From a virus, in IMG/VR virus record IMGVR_UViG_3300010885_053547, positions 1 through 25,517 of that record: DNA of 25,517 bases. One strand, 5' to 3'. How positions within the stretch are numbered: the first letter of the stretch is position 1; every line of letters starts with the position of its first letter. Below the pieces are notes generated by a model. That model was not told the origin of the DNA. It worked only from the letters and a program-made list of their open reading frames with translations, and did not search any database. Positions 1 through 8,233 of this stretch are shown here, one piece after another. Position numbers and translations under genes: made by a program.

Positions 1-1
1 A

Positions 2-208
2 CAAGGACTACAAGGTACTCAAGGAACTCAAGGATTGCAAGGTAATCAAGGACTACAAGGACTACAAGGTTTAAGTAATCAAGGTTCTCAAGGTCTTCAG
101 GGAACTCAAGGTACTCAAGGTCTCAGTAATCAAGGTGCTCAAGGAACACAAGCACTTCAGGGTACTCAAGGATCTGGAGTGCAAGGATTGCAGGGCCCAG
201 CAGGAAGC
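2..208 (+). repeat. Collagen-like Gln-Gly-X codon repeat
   Basis: Nine-nt and longer units of CAA GGA/GGT plus one variable codon repeat from the window edge to about nt 208. They encode the triple-helix-like shaft of the fibre. The array continues upstream of the window, so its total length is unknown. Such arrays can change length by slippage or recombination. Confidence 0.8.
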
Positions 209-1042
209 GGTGGTGGTTCTTCACTAAGTATTTCCACATCAACTTCAAGCACTCCACAATTTATAACTTTTGTTTCAAGTGCATCTACAACTTCTATTGG
301 AATTACTAATTCTAATCTGACATTTATTCCTTCAAGTGGTTTTTTGGGTATAGGAACCACAAATCCAACATACAAATTAGATGTTTTTGGTCAGGGTAGA
401 TTTACTAAAATATTTACTCCAGAAATAAACTCAGCTGGTGCGGCGCAGGTGTATTTTGAGTCTGCTGGAATACGTGTTGATGGAGATAGTTCTTTTGATG
501 GTTATATACAAGTTGGTACTGGAATTACAATGTATGCTTCCACAGGAATCGTAAGCGCAGTTTCATATCGTGGTGATGGTTCTCAATTAACCGGTGTTTC
601 TGGTGGAGTAACAGTAACTGATGATACTGCAACAAATGCAACTCGTTATGTTCTATTTGATGATATTACAAGTGGAACTGTTACTGGAGTAAATGTATCG
701 TCATCAAAACTTAGATTCAATCCATCTTCAGGAACACTCTCCGCAACTGTATTTACTTCTCTGTCTGATCAAACTCAAAAAACTAATGTAAGACCAGTCA
801 CTAATGCTATAGAATTGGTAAATCAAATGAGAGGAGTTTATTATGATTGGATTGATAATCACAATAAAGGTTCGGTTGGTGTAATCGCACAAGAAATGGA
901 GCAAATTTTACCTCAAGTAGTTACAAAAGATCCAAATGGACTTAAATCAGTTTCTTATGGAAATATTGTTGGAGTTTTAATTGAAGCAATCAAAGAACAA
1001 CAAATTCGTATTGAAGAATTGGAGAAAAAAATAAATGCCTAA
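2..1042 (+). CDS. Collagen-like tail fibre protein with C-terminal S74 chaperone domain (5' truncated)
   Basis: The reading frame is open to the left edge, so the gene starts upstream; a TTG codon at nt 35 is only internal. The first ~70 residues are a collagen-like Gly-X-Q/Q-G-X tract (many QGLQGT-type triplets), ending near GPAGSGGG. A beta-rich fibre section follows (IGTTNP, YKLDVFG, GDGSQLTG motifs common in phage fibres). The last ~90 residues match the peptidase S74 / intramolecular chaperone domain: SDQTQK at about nt 764 supplies the expected Ser and Lys of the self-cleavage dyad, followed by GVIAQEMEQILP, VSYGNI and LIEAIKEQ, then a short coiled coil. In this family the domain guides trimerisation and then cuts itself off just before the Ser. 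The gene overlaps the next one by 8 nt. Role as a host-recognition fibre is inferred from the domains. Confidence 0.88.
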   Translation, partial: QGLQGTQGTQGLQGNQGLQGLQGLSNQGSQGLQGTQGTQGLSNQGAQGTQALQGTQGSGVQGLQGPAGSGGGSSLSISTSTSSTPQFITFVSSASTTSIGITNSNLTFIPSSGFLGIGTTNPTYKLDVFGQGRFTKIFTPEINSAGAAQVYFESAGIRVDGDSSFDGYIQVGTGITMYASTGIVSAVSYRGDGSQLTGVSGGVTVTDDTATNATRYVLFDDITSGTVTGVNVSSSKLRFNPSSGTLSATVFTSLSDQTQKTNVRPVTNAIELVNQMRGVYYDWIDNHNKGSVGVIAQEMEQILPQVVTKDPNGLKSVSYGNIVGVLIEAIKEQQIRIEELEKKINA

Positions 1043-2213
1043 TCAATTTACATCCAGTGTATATGGAGATTTAGAAACATATTTTCTAACTGATTATGCT
1101 CTATTGGATCAGTATATTGGGGATACTTTATGGACTTGGGGCCGTAATAGTTTTGGACAACTTGGAGTCAATAATACTACATCTAGAAGCACTCCAGTTA
1201 CAACACTTCTAGGTGGAACCAATTGGAAATCCATTGCTTGTGGAGATGCCCATACGGTAGCACTCAAGACTGATGGAACTTTATGGACTTGGGGTCGTAA
1301 TTTTTATGGTCAATTGGGAGTCAATAATACTACATCTAGAAGCACTCCAGTTACAACACTTCTAGGTGGAACCAATTGGAAATCCATTGCTAGTGGATAT
1401 GCCCATACGGTAGCACTTAAGACTGATGGAACCTTGTGGACTTGGGGCCGTAATGATCTTGGACAACTTGGAGTCAATAATACTACATCTAGAAGCACTC
1501 CAGTTACAACACTTCTAGGTGGAACCAATTGGAAATCCATTGCTTGTGGTTTTTATCACACAACAGCACTCAAGACTGATGGAACTTTATGGACTTGGGG
1601 TTATAATAGTTTTGGACAACTTGGAGTCAATGATACTACATATAGAAGCACTCCAGTCACAACACTTCTAGGTGGAACCAATTGGAAATCCATTGCTAGT
1701 GGATATGCCCATACGGTAGCACTTAAGACTGATGGAACCTTGTGGACTTGGGGACGTAATAGTTATGGACAACTTGGAATCAATGATACTATATCTAAAA
1801 GTACTCCAGTTACAACACTTCTAGGTACAACCAATTGGAAATCCATTGCTAGTGGATATGGACATATTATAGCACTCAAGACTGATGGAACTTTATGGAC
1901 TTGGGGTTATAATTTTCCTGGCCAACTTGGAATCAATGATATGATACCTAGAAGCACTCCAGTTACAACACTTCTAGGTGGAACCTATTGGAAATCAATT
2001 GCTTGTGGTTTTTATCACACAACAGCACTCAAGACTGATGGAACTTTATGGACTTGGGGACGTAATTATCTTGGACAACTTGGAGTCAATAATACTACAG
2101 ATAGGATTACTCCAGTCACAACACTTCTAGGTACAACCAATTGGAAATCCATTGCTTGTGGAGGTGACCATACAATCGCATTGACAGCAGGACAATCAGT
2201 AGATTTTTCATAA
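1035..2213 (+). CDS. RCC1-type seven-bladed beta-propeller protein A
   Basis: The 392 aa consist of a ~30-residue unique N-terminus (MPNQFTSS...) and seven nearly identical 51-residue repeats. Each reads approximately LWTWGRNxxGQLGVNNT, then RSTPVTTLLGGTNWKSIACG, then HTVALKTDGT. This is the RCC1 (regulator of chromosome condensation) blade signature, and seven copies fit a closed propeller. The ATG is preceded by GGAG at 1021-1024 and overlaps the fibre stop (ATGCCTAA). No signal peptide is seen. In phages such repeats probably serve as binding or virion-surface modules rather than the eukaryotic Ran exchange function. The position directly after an S74 fibre gene suggests a fibre tip or accessory adhesin, which is inference. 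Propellers B (nt 2890) and C (nt 8234) are paralogues. Confidence 0.85.
   Translation: MPNQFTSSVYGDLETYFLTDYALLDQYIGDTLWTWGRNSFGQLGVNNTTSRSTPVTTLLGGTNWKSIACGDAHTVALKTDGTLWTWGRNFYGQLGVNNTTSRSTPVTTLLGGTNWKSIASGYAHTVALKTDGTLWTWGRNDLGQLGVNNTTSRSTPVTTLLGGTNWKSIACGFYHTTALKTDGTLWTWGYNSFGQLGVNDTTYRSTPVTTLLGGTNWKSIASGYAHTVALKTDGTLWTWGRNSYGQLGINDTISKSTPVTTLLGTTNWKSIASGYGHIIALKTDGTLWTWGYNFPGQLGINDMIPRSTPVTTLLGGTYWKSIACGFYHTTALKTDGTLWTWGRNYLGQLGVNNTTDRITPVTTLLGTTNWKSIACGGDHTIALTAGQSVDFS
1128..2195 (+). repeat. 153-bp tandem repeat encoding RCC1 blades
   Basis: Seven tandem units of exactly or nearly 153 bp begin at the TTATGGACTTGGGG motif (1128, 1281 and so on). Long stretches are identical between units, including the segment coding RSTPVTTLLGG and NWKSIA. 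Differences cluster in the two codons after TGGGGNCGTAAT and in the codons before the CATAC/CACAC (His-Thr) motif. That pattern suggests recent duplication or conversion of blades with a few variable loop positions. Confidence 0.85.
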
Positions 2214-2216
2214 ATA
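2209..2216 (+). promoter_or_regulatory. Possible T4-type late promoter (CATAAATA)
   Basis: CATAAATA overlaps the stop codon of propeller A and lies 12 nt before the ATG at 2229. It matches the NATAAATA late motif of T4-like cyanophages. The following gene has no clear ribosome-binding site and sits after a short gap, which is compatible with a separate late transcript. The short leader and AT-rich sequence keep confidence modest. Confidence 0.35.
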
Positions 2217-2228
2217 CTTCAAAAAACT

Positions 2229-2912
2229 ATGTACGCACTTATTCATAATTCACAATTGATTTTAGGTCCAATTCAATATAATTATCGTTTGATTAATTCT
2301 GATCTGGAGGAACTTGATATTGAAAGTAGAGTATCTCCAAGAGATTATGAAAATATTCCAATTGAACTTGATAGTGACACAGAAACTTTTTTACTTCCTG
2401 TTGTTGAAATCATTCCACCTTACGATCCAAGATTTCAAGGAATTGGAAATTTTGAATGGGGTATTATTAAGGAAAATGATATTCCAATTAGAGTTGAAAT
2501 GTCATATTTAATTAATGACAAATCACTAGAACAAATTAAAGAAGAATATAGAAGACAAGTATCACCAATTCGTAAAGAAAAGGAAAATACGACGATTGAA
2601 ATACAACTAAATGGGTCTAGTGTTTTAGTTTCAACAAATCGTGAAGATAGACTATCTTTTGTGAGTAAATTGATGGCATCTCCTGGAGCGCATAATTTTA
2701 AGTTTGGTGGTGGTACATGGTTAGAAATCACTACTACTGAACTTGAATATATTATTTCTCAAATTGATTTAAAAGTACAAGAAGCATTTGATTGGGAATA
2801 TCAAAAACTTCAAGAAATTGATGCGTGTACTACTGGTGAAGAAGTTTATAATGTAGTATTAATAGAACCTCAAGAAGTGGAGAATCCAAATGCCTTACCA
2901 ACCAGTAACTAA
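2229..2912 (+). CDS. DUF4376-like phage tail/fibre-associated protein
   Basis: This 227-aa soluble protein has no signal peptide or membrane segment. The N-terminal third is acidic and beta-rich (MYALIHNSQLILGPIQYN). From about residue 95 to 200 there is a helical segment (EEYRRQVSPIRKE), then LNGSSVLVSTNREDRLSFVSKL, then a GTWLEITTTEL segment and a helix. The 'V.TNRE.R' phrase followed by a short hydrophobic helix resembles DUF4376, a domain common in phage tail-fibre and fibre-assembly proteins. It lies between RCC1 genes A and B, and the last 23 nt overlap gene B. A role as adaptor or assembly factor for the propeller proteins is plausible but not shown. The DUF assignment was made by eye. 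Confidence 0.6.
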   Translation: MYALIHNSQLILGPIQYNYRLINSDLEELDIESRVSPRDYENIPIELDSDTETFLLPVVEIIPPYDPRFQGIGNFEWGIIKENDIPIRVEMSYLINDKSLEQIKEEYRRQVSPIRKEKENTTIEIQLNGSSVLVSTNREDRLSFVSKLMASPGAHNFKFGGGTWLEITTTELEYIISQIDLKVQEAFDWEYQKLQEIDACTTGEEVYNVVLIEPQEVENPNALPTSN

Positions 2913-4374
2913 TTTTGTAGATAGTGGTGGTGGTGATTTGGGTAAAAATTTAATCACAAAAGATTATTTTTTAACCGTTTATCCAGAAATATTAAATTCT
3001 TTGGGTAATTCTGGATTAGTAGTAAGTCCCGAATTGTGGTCTTGGGGTTATAATTATTCTGGGGAGCTGGGAACCAATGATAGAACATTTAGAAGTACTC
3101 CAGTCAAAACAATACTTCAAAGTGGTAATTGGAAATTTGTTAATACTGCAAGAAGTACCATATCAGGAATCAAGACTGATGGGACTTTATGGATCTGGGG
3201 AAGTAATAGTTCTGGACAACTTGGAGTCAATAATACTGCATCTAGAAGTACTCCAGTTACAACACGTCTAGGTGGAACCAATTGGAAATCTATTGCTGGT
3301 GGATATAGTCATACGGTAGCACTCAAGACTGATGGAACTTTATGGACTTGGGGTGCCAATTCAAATGGACAACTAGGAGTTAATGATGATATAACTAGAA
3401 GTACTCCAGTCACCACATTACTTGGTGGAACTAATTGGAAATCGATTGCTAGCGGATCTACTTATGTAGTAGCACTCAAGACTGATGGAACTTTATGGTC
3501 TTGGGGTCGTAATGTTTATGGGCAACTTGGAATCAATGATACTACAAATAGAAATACTCCAGTCACAACACTTCTAGGTGGAACCAATTGGAAATCCATT
3601 GCTTGTGGAATAGATCATACAATAGCACTTAAGACTGATGGAACTTTATGGTCTTGGGGTCGTAATATTTATGGACAACTTGGAAACAATAGACAAACCT
3701 CTGTCACTACAGTTGTTATTACGGGAACAGCGACTGCTGGAGATAGTATTTTTTATACATCTGATACGACGGGACTTGATCCTTTTGGTTCTTATAATGC
3801 CATATATACAACTCCTCCAGCATATCCATTTGATGGACCTAATTTTAGTTATATACAAAATTTAATTACTAATGTTTCTGTAGAATTTAATTCTTTTTTG
3901 GGCGGCTTTAGTAGTAATTATAGTGGGACATTAACATTTGAACAAGTTTCTTCTCCAGATAGGTATACTCCAGTTACAACACTTCTAGGTGGAACCAATT
4001 GGAAATCTATTGCTGGTGGATATGGTCATACAGTAGCAATCAAGACTGATGGGTCTTTATGGTCTTGGGGTAATAATTATGCCGCAGAATTGGGAATTAA
4101 TGATACTACACCTAGGAGTACTCCAGTTACAACACTTCTAGGTGGAACCAATTGGAAATCCATTGCTGGTGGAAGAATGCATACAATAGCAATCAAGACT
4201 GATGGGACCTTATGGGTATGGGGTGGTAATACTTATGGACAACTTGGAATTAATAATACTACATCTAGAAATACTCCAGTGACTACATTTCTTGGAGGAA
4301 CTTACTGGAGGTCAATTGCTAGTTCTCCTGAATCTAGGCAGGTTGTAGCAATTCAATCTGTAGATTATATCTAA
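2890..4374 (+). CDS. RCC1-type seven-bladed beta-propeller protein B with a ~90-residue insertion
   Basis: The 494 aa hold a ~40-residue N-terminus (MPYQPVTNFVDSGGGD) and seven RCC1 blades. The first is the most divergent (LWSWGYNYSGELG ... NWKFVNTARSTISGIKTDGT). Blades 2-4, 6 and 7 are canonical. Blade 5 is split: after WGRNIYGQLGNN a Thr/Ser/Tyr-rich stretch of about 90 residues (roughly nt 3690-3965) intervenes before the blade resumes at RYTPVTTLLGG. The insertion has alternating hydrophobic and Thr residues and looks like a beta-rich loop domain projecting from the propeller. GTGGAG at 2877-2882 sits 7 nt before the ATG inside the preceding gene, indicating coupled translation. DNA identity with gene A is high in the shared blade segments. 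An adhesin-like role is inferred from context. Confidence 0.85.
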   Translation: MPYQPVTNFVDSGGGDLGKNLITKDYFLTVYPEILNSLGNSGLVVSPELWSWGYNYSGELGTNDRTFRSTPVKTILQSGNWKFVNTARSTISGIKTDGTLWIWGSNSSGQLGVNNTASRSTPVTTRLGGTNWKSIAGGYSHTVALKTDGTLWTWGANSNGQLGVNDDITRSTPVTTLLGGTNWKSIASGSTYVVALKTDGTLWSWGRNVYGQLGINDTTNRNTPVTTLLGGTNWKSIACGIDHTIALKTDGTLWSWGRNIYGQLGNNRQTSVTTVVITGTATAGDSIFYTSDTTGLDPFGSYNAIYTTPPAYPFDGPNFSYIQNLITNVSVEFNSFLGGFSSNYSGTLTFEQVSSPDRYTPVTTLLGGTNWKSIAGGYGHTVAIKTDGSLWSWGNNYAAELGINDTTPRSTPVTTLLGGTNWKSIAGGRMHTIAIKTDGTLWVWGGNTYGQLGINNTTSRNTPVTTFLGGTYWRSIASSPESRQVVAIQSVDYI

Positions 4375-4377
4375 ATA
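4370..4377 (+). promoter_or_regulatory. Weak late-promoter-like motif (TCTAAATA)
   Basis: TCTAAATA overlaps the stop of propeller B, 21 nt before the ATG at 4399. It differs from the T4 late consensus TATAAATA at one position, and the surrounding CTAAATACTT closely resembles the ATAAATACTT after propeller A. This is a candidate start for transcription of the glycan block. Confidence 0.25.
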
Positions 4378-4398
4378 CTTTAAAATACATTATTTTAT

Positions 4399-5742
4399 AT
4401 GAATCCTCTTGAGTTGGTCTCTAAGACATTATATTCTTTTAATGAAAAGGAATTAACATATCAACTTTTAGATGCTTTTGGAAAAAAAGCAGAAACTTTT
4501 CAGCAATATAATGAAGTAGCAAAAATATTTTTTGAAATTAAAAATTTTTCAAAAGCAATTGAATATGGTGAAAATGCATTAAAAAATGCATTACTACAAG
4601 AAGAAAAACATGTAACTTCTAAGAATTTAATTAGTGCTTACAATCAATGCAATTATCCAGAAAAAGCAATCACTCAAATTGAAAAGTGTAAAAAAATTAC
4701 ACCAAACGATCCAGAACTTTTATTTGAAGAAACCATATCTTATTCGCAACTAGGACAAACAGAAAAAGCACATAAACTTTTGTTTAATCTTTCAAAAAGA
4801 AAAAATTTACCAGAAGAAGTAGAAAAAAAAGTACAACACAATCTATCTGGATATTATTTTGATAAAGATGATTTGCACACAGCATTTTCACATTTTTTGA
4901 TTGAAACTGAGAATGAAGCATATAAAAATATTCAATTACCATCTATTGAAAAGTGGAATGGTATTATTGAAGAAAATAGAACTATTGTAATTGATGCAAA
5001 TTGTGGTGCTGGTGATGAAGTGATGCATGTTCGGTTTATGAAAAATTTAAAAGAACTTGGAATGAGACCAATTTGGGCAACCACAAGAAAACATCTATCG
5101 GAAATTTTTAACTATAATGGATTTGAATCTGTTTGTGTTTGGGATAAACCAGAATATCCAAAAGATAGTACATGGGTTTATGCTCTTTCTCTTCCGTATC
5201 ATCTCAATCTTACAGTTCATGATTTGGGAAGAACTCCATATCTAAAACCACTTCCAGAAAAGGAAGAAAAATATTCATATCTTCAAAAAGATAAAAAGTT
5301 TAAGATTGGTATGTTTTGGAATTCAGACTCTGGATTTGAACAGGCACATTTTAGAAGTGTAGATTTCTTTGATTTGTGGAATGTAGTACATAAACCAGAA
5401 TATTCGCTTTACTCTTTACAGATGAGTGATAATCCAGTTCCAGAAACTTGTAAAAATGATATTATAGAGTTTCATTCAAAAGACAGAGAGTTTGCTGATA
5501 CTTTTTCGATCATTAATCAAATGGATTTGGTGATTACTTCTTGCACTTCTATTGCCCATATTGCAGCTTCAATTGGAAAAGAAGTCTGCGTTTTTGTTCC
5601 TATTATGGAATATTATTCTTGGACAAGTTTAACAGGAAAATCTTGGTGGTATGGTGATAATGTTCATTTATTTAAACAAAAGAAACCAAGAAATTGGAGT
5701 CATCCACTTAAGGAATTGGGAGAGTTTTTGAATTCATTATGA
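4399..5742 (+). CDS. TPR protein with GT9/GT41-like glycosyltransferase domain
   Basis: The 447 aa begin with helical TPR-like repeats over residues ~30-165 (for example YNEVAKIFFEIKNFSKAIEYG and EETISYSQLGQTEKA). A GT-B-like region follows. Residues 303-308 (IGMFWN) and 376-402 (DLVITSCTSIAHIAASIGKEV, then FVPI) match the nucleotide-sugar-binding half of heptosyltransferase (GT9) and O-GlcNAc-transferase-like (GT41) proteins, whose usual form is 'DLVIS.DT..AHLAG.LG..V'. Cys and Ser replace the usual Asp-Thr. The TPR part may bind an acceptor protein or glycan. The gene has a weak start context (ATG after TTTTAT). It is the first gene of the sugar block and overlaps the next gene by ATGA at 5739. 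Acceptor and donor sugars are unknown. Confidence 0.7.
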   Translation: MNPLELVSKTLYSFNEKELTYQLLDAFGKKAETFQQYNEVAKIFFEIKNFSKAIEYGENALKNALLQEEKHVTSKNLISAYNQCNYPEKAITQIEKCKKITPNDPELLFEETISYSQLGQTEKAHKLLFNLSKRKNLPEEVEKKVQHNLSGYYFDKDDLHTAFSHFLIETENEAYKNIQLPSIEKWNGIIEENRTIVIDANCGAGDEVMHVRFMKNLKELGMRPIWATTRKHLSEIFNYNGFESVCVWDKPEYPKDSTWVYALSLPYHLNLTVHDLGRTPYLKPLPEKEEKYSYLQKDKKFKIGMFWNSDSGFEQAHFRSVDFFDLWNVVHKPEYSLYSLQMSDNPVPETCKNDIIEFHSKDREFADTFSIINQMDLVITSCTSIAHIAASIGKEVCVFVPIMEYYSWTSLTGKSWWYGDNVHLFKQKKPRNWSHPLKELGEFLNSL

Positions 5743-6431
5743 AATTTCATACTTTTTGTACAGATAATATTCCGAGTTCTTTAATTAATCAGCATTCTGA
5801 ATGTTGTAAAAAATTAAATATAGAAATTGAATATCATTATGTTTCTTATGAAAATAATTTTCTAAGAATATATGAACAACATGGAGAATTTATGACTTTA
5901 TTGATGAAATATTCTTCAGAAGATGTTGTATGTTTTTTGGATTTGGATTGTATACCTCATGATAGAGATGTATTGCAAAAATCTTATGATTGGGTAAAAG
6001 AAAATAAATCCTTTTGTGGAAATGCTCAAAATGTATCTCATACTAAAATGAGAAATCATGTCTATGCTGGTGCTTCTACATTAATGATTCATAAAGAATG
6101 TTGGGAACATTTGGGAAGTCCAAGTATGTCTTGTGTTTTTGAAAATGATCTTACTCAAATAGATACTGCACAGTTATTAACTTTGCGGGCAGATCAATGT
6201 GGATTTTCATATCGTCTCTTTTATCCTATAGGATATGATGGACCAGAAGAATATGAATTATCTGGATATGGTAAATATGGTAGGGGAACACTATATCCTG
6301 CTACTTATCATTTTTTTGCTCTAACTGAATGTCTGGATAATATTCCCGATCTTTGGACAAAAAGAGTAGAAAATATATTAAACAATCAAAAAATTATTCC
6401 AAATTATTATTCTTCTTTTTATGGATTATAA
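5739..6431 (+). CDS. Putative GT-A-type glycosyltransferase
   Basis: The 230 aa start with a short beta strand (MKFHTFCTDNIP) and contain VVCFLDLDCIPH, in which DLD at residues 68-70 is a DxD-type metal/nucleotide-sugar motif. YAGASTLMIHKECW near residue 110 and the later His (YHFFAL) also fit a compact GT-A fold. It is close to the minimum size for such an enzyme. The ATG overlaps the previous stop by 4 nt, so the two are probably translated together. No close family could be named. Donor and acceptor are unknown. Confidence 0.6.
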   Translation: MKFHTFCTDNIPSSLINQHSECCKKLNIEIEYHYVSYENNFLRIYEQHGEFMTLLMKYSSEDVVCFLDLDCIPHDRDVLQKSYDWVKENKSFCGNAQNVSHTKMRNHVYAGASTLMIHKECWEHLGSPSMSCVFENDLTQIDTAQLLTLRADQCGFSYRLFYPIGYDGPEEYELSGYGKYGRGTLYPATYHFFALTECLDNIPDLWTKRVENILNNQKIIPNYYSSFYGL

Positions 6432-7206
6432 ATTTTTATTTTTAGTTGGATCTTCTATTGAACATTTTGTAGAAGAACATTTTAGTCGTTATACTATGGA
6501 ACAAAGATTCTTTCAGACCTTGGATACGATTGAATCTATAAGAACAAAAGTTCCCAATGCTTATATTTGTTTATTTGAATGTTCTTATCGACCTATTTCT
6601 GATGAATATAAAACAATTCTTCGGGAAAAGGTGGATTTATTTTTAGAGTTCTATGATGAACCCGGAATCAAAATTCTTTATGAAAATTTCTCAAAAAAAC
6701 AAGAACTCATTACTTTTGGTAAATCTTTATTAGAAACTAGAGGTATTCTAAATTGTTTATATCTACTGAAAGAAAAACAAATTTTTACTGATGTAAATAG
6801 AATTTTTAAATTGACAGGAAGATATACCTTAAATGAAGATTTTCATATTCAAGATTATGAGAGTAAGTTATTAGAAAATTATTATATAGCAAAAACTTAT
6901 ACATATTTGGATGAAGAGAAAAAAATTATGAAAATTGATGATTTGGAAAATATCTATGCCTATCTTTATCATGCTGAAGGAATGATAGTAACTGGATTAT
7001 GGTCTTTTGATAGAATGTTATTTTCTGAAACAATAGAGGCATTGGAAAGAAGTTTTGTATATCTTGAAAAAATGATACAATACACTACTGGAAATGATAT
7101 TGAACACGCACTCTATAGGTTTTTAGATAAGAAAAAAATTATTCATACACCAAATCTTGGATTAAATGTAAATAAAGGAATGGAGACTGCTAATTATTCA
7201 ATATGA
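6421..7206 (+). CDS. Uncharacterised protein of the glycan block, possibly WavE/GT-like
   Basis: The 261-aa soluble protein starts inside the previous gene (11-nt overlap) and ends in an ATGA overlap with the next. Visible pieces are MDYKFLFLVGSSIEHF, TLDTIESIRTKVPNAYICLFE (alternating strand and helix as in an N-terminal GT-A half), and RIFKLTGRYTLNEDF near residue 136. The last resembles the 'K(I/L)SGRY' phrase of WavE-like LPS-synthesis proteins. No DxD motif is obvious. The location within a chain of glycosyltransferase genes is the main clue. The function is not assigned. Confidence 0.5.
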   Translation: MDYKFLFLVGSSIEHFVEEHFSRYTMEQRFFQTLDTIESIRTKVPNAYICLFECSYRPISDEYKTILREKVDLFLEFYDEPGIKILYENFSKKQELITFGKSLLETRGILNCLYLLKEKQIFTDVNRIFKLTGRYTLNEDFHIQDYESKLLENYYIAKTYTYLDEEKKIMKIDDLENIYAYLYHAEGMIVTGLWSFDRMLFSETIEALERSFVYLEKMIQYTTGNDIEHALYRFLDKKKIIHTPNLGLNVNKGMETANYSI

Positions 7207-7874
7207 AAGTAGCAATCTTTTATCATATCGGACAAATTGGTCTTGGTGCCTTTATCTATCAGCAACAACTTCATCGATTATATGCTTCTGGTTTGCTTGA
7301 AGAAGTAGATCATATTCATTTTGGTGTTAATGGGGATCAAAAACTTTTTAATGTTCCTAAAAAGGCAATTGTAAAAAGAAATACGAATTGGAAAGAAGAA
7401 ACGGAAACTTTGATTGCTTTAAGAGATTTTGCTTTAGAAAATCCAGATTATAAAATTTTATATATTCATACAAAGGGAGCATCTAAAAATACTCTAGAAT
7501 CTCAATCTTGGAGATTAATGATGGAATATTTTGTAATTGATCGATGGAAAGAGTGTGTAGAATATCTAAATGAATATGATTGTGTAGGTCAAACATGGAC
7601 AGTTCTTGGGGATACTGTTTGGTCAAATGGTGACACTACTCCAAATGTTAATAATGTTGGACATTATCCTGGAAATTTTTGGTGGGCAAATGCATCTTAT
7701 ATTAATAAATTAGATCATGAATATTTGGGAACTGGTTATAGATTGGATAGAGAATTTTGGATTGGCACTGGAAGAAATTATAAATCAAAATCTTTAAATC
7801 CTTGGAAAAGTGATTTTTGTTTGAATAAAGATTTGAGTGATTATTATTTTTCAGAAATAGAGTATATAAAATGA
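7203..7874 (+). CDS. Putative glycosyltransferase-like protein (HYPGNFWWA family)
   Basis: The 223 aa open with MKVAIFYHIGQIG, a typical first strand of a Rossmann-like fold. YIHTKGAS lies at residues 87-94 and HYPGNFWWANASYI at 154-167. The combination 'YIHTKG ... GNFWWA' recurs in small polysaccharide-cluster proteins distantly related to rhamnan-synthesis (RgpF-like) glycosyltransferases. No signal peptide or membrane span is seen. ATGA overlaps occur on both sides (7203 and 7871). A role in transferring or modifying a sugar is inferred from family resemblance and neighbours. Confidence 0.55.
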   Translation: MKVAIFYHIGQIGLGAFIYQQQLHRLYASGLLEEVDHIHFGVNGDQKLFNVPKKAIVKRNTNWKEETETLIALRDFALENPDYKILYIHTKGASKNTLESQSWRLMMEYFVIDRWKECVEYLNEYDCVGQTWTVLGDTVWSNGDTTPNVNNVGHYPGNFWWANASYINKLDHEYLGTGYRLDREFWIGTGRNYKSKSLNPWKSDFCLNKDLSDYYFSEIEYIK

Positions 7875-8224
7875 GAGAATGTAATGGTTGCACTGCTTGC
7901 TGTACTTGGTTAATTGGTAATGCCTATGGGTGGGAATTTGGAAACGGAAAAACCTGTAAATTTTTGGAATGTAATGGATGTGGAATTCATAAAGTAAGAC
8001 CAGAAGTTTGTGAAAAATATTTTTGTGCTTGGTCACAAGAACTTATAGATGAAGAATATCGACCAGATAAATGTGGAGTTTTAGTTTCTGTAGAACAAAA
8101 TGAAAATGGACAATATCTAAAAATAATTGAAATTGTAAAAGGATCAATAAATAATAATATCGTAGAGTATTTTGAAAGTTGGAGTCAAAAAATGAATACT
8201 CCCATAATATTTGTAAAACAATAA
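7871..8224 (+). CDS. YkgJ-like cysteine-cluster (CxxCxxCC) metal-binding protein
   Basis: The 117-aa protein starts MRECNGCTACC, giving Cys at residues 4, 7, 10 and 11. Further Cys are at 29, 34, 37, 47, 52 and 68 (CNGCGIHKVRPEVCEKYFC). The CxxCxxCC start and the 'I...RP..C..Y.C' second half match the YkgJ / zinc- or iron-chelating domain family, which is found alone or next to enzymes in bacteria and probably binds Zn or an Fe-S centre. The C-terminal 45 residues have no Cys. Start and stop are coupled to the preceding glycan gene by ATGA. Why a phage sugar block carries such a protein is unclear; a maturation or modification role is possible. Confidence 0.65.
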   Translation: MRECNGCTACCTWLIGNAYGWEFGNGKTCKFLECNGCGIHKVRPEVCEKYFCAWSQELIDEEYRPDKCGVLVSVEQNENGQYLKIIEIVKGSINNNIVEYFESWSQKMNTPIIFVKQ

Positions 8225-8233
8225 GTAACAAAA

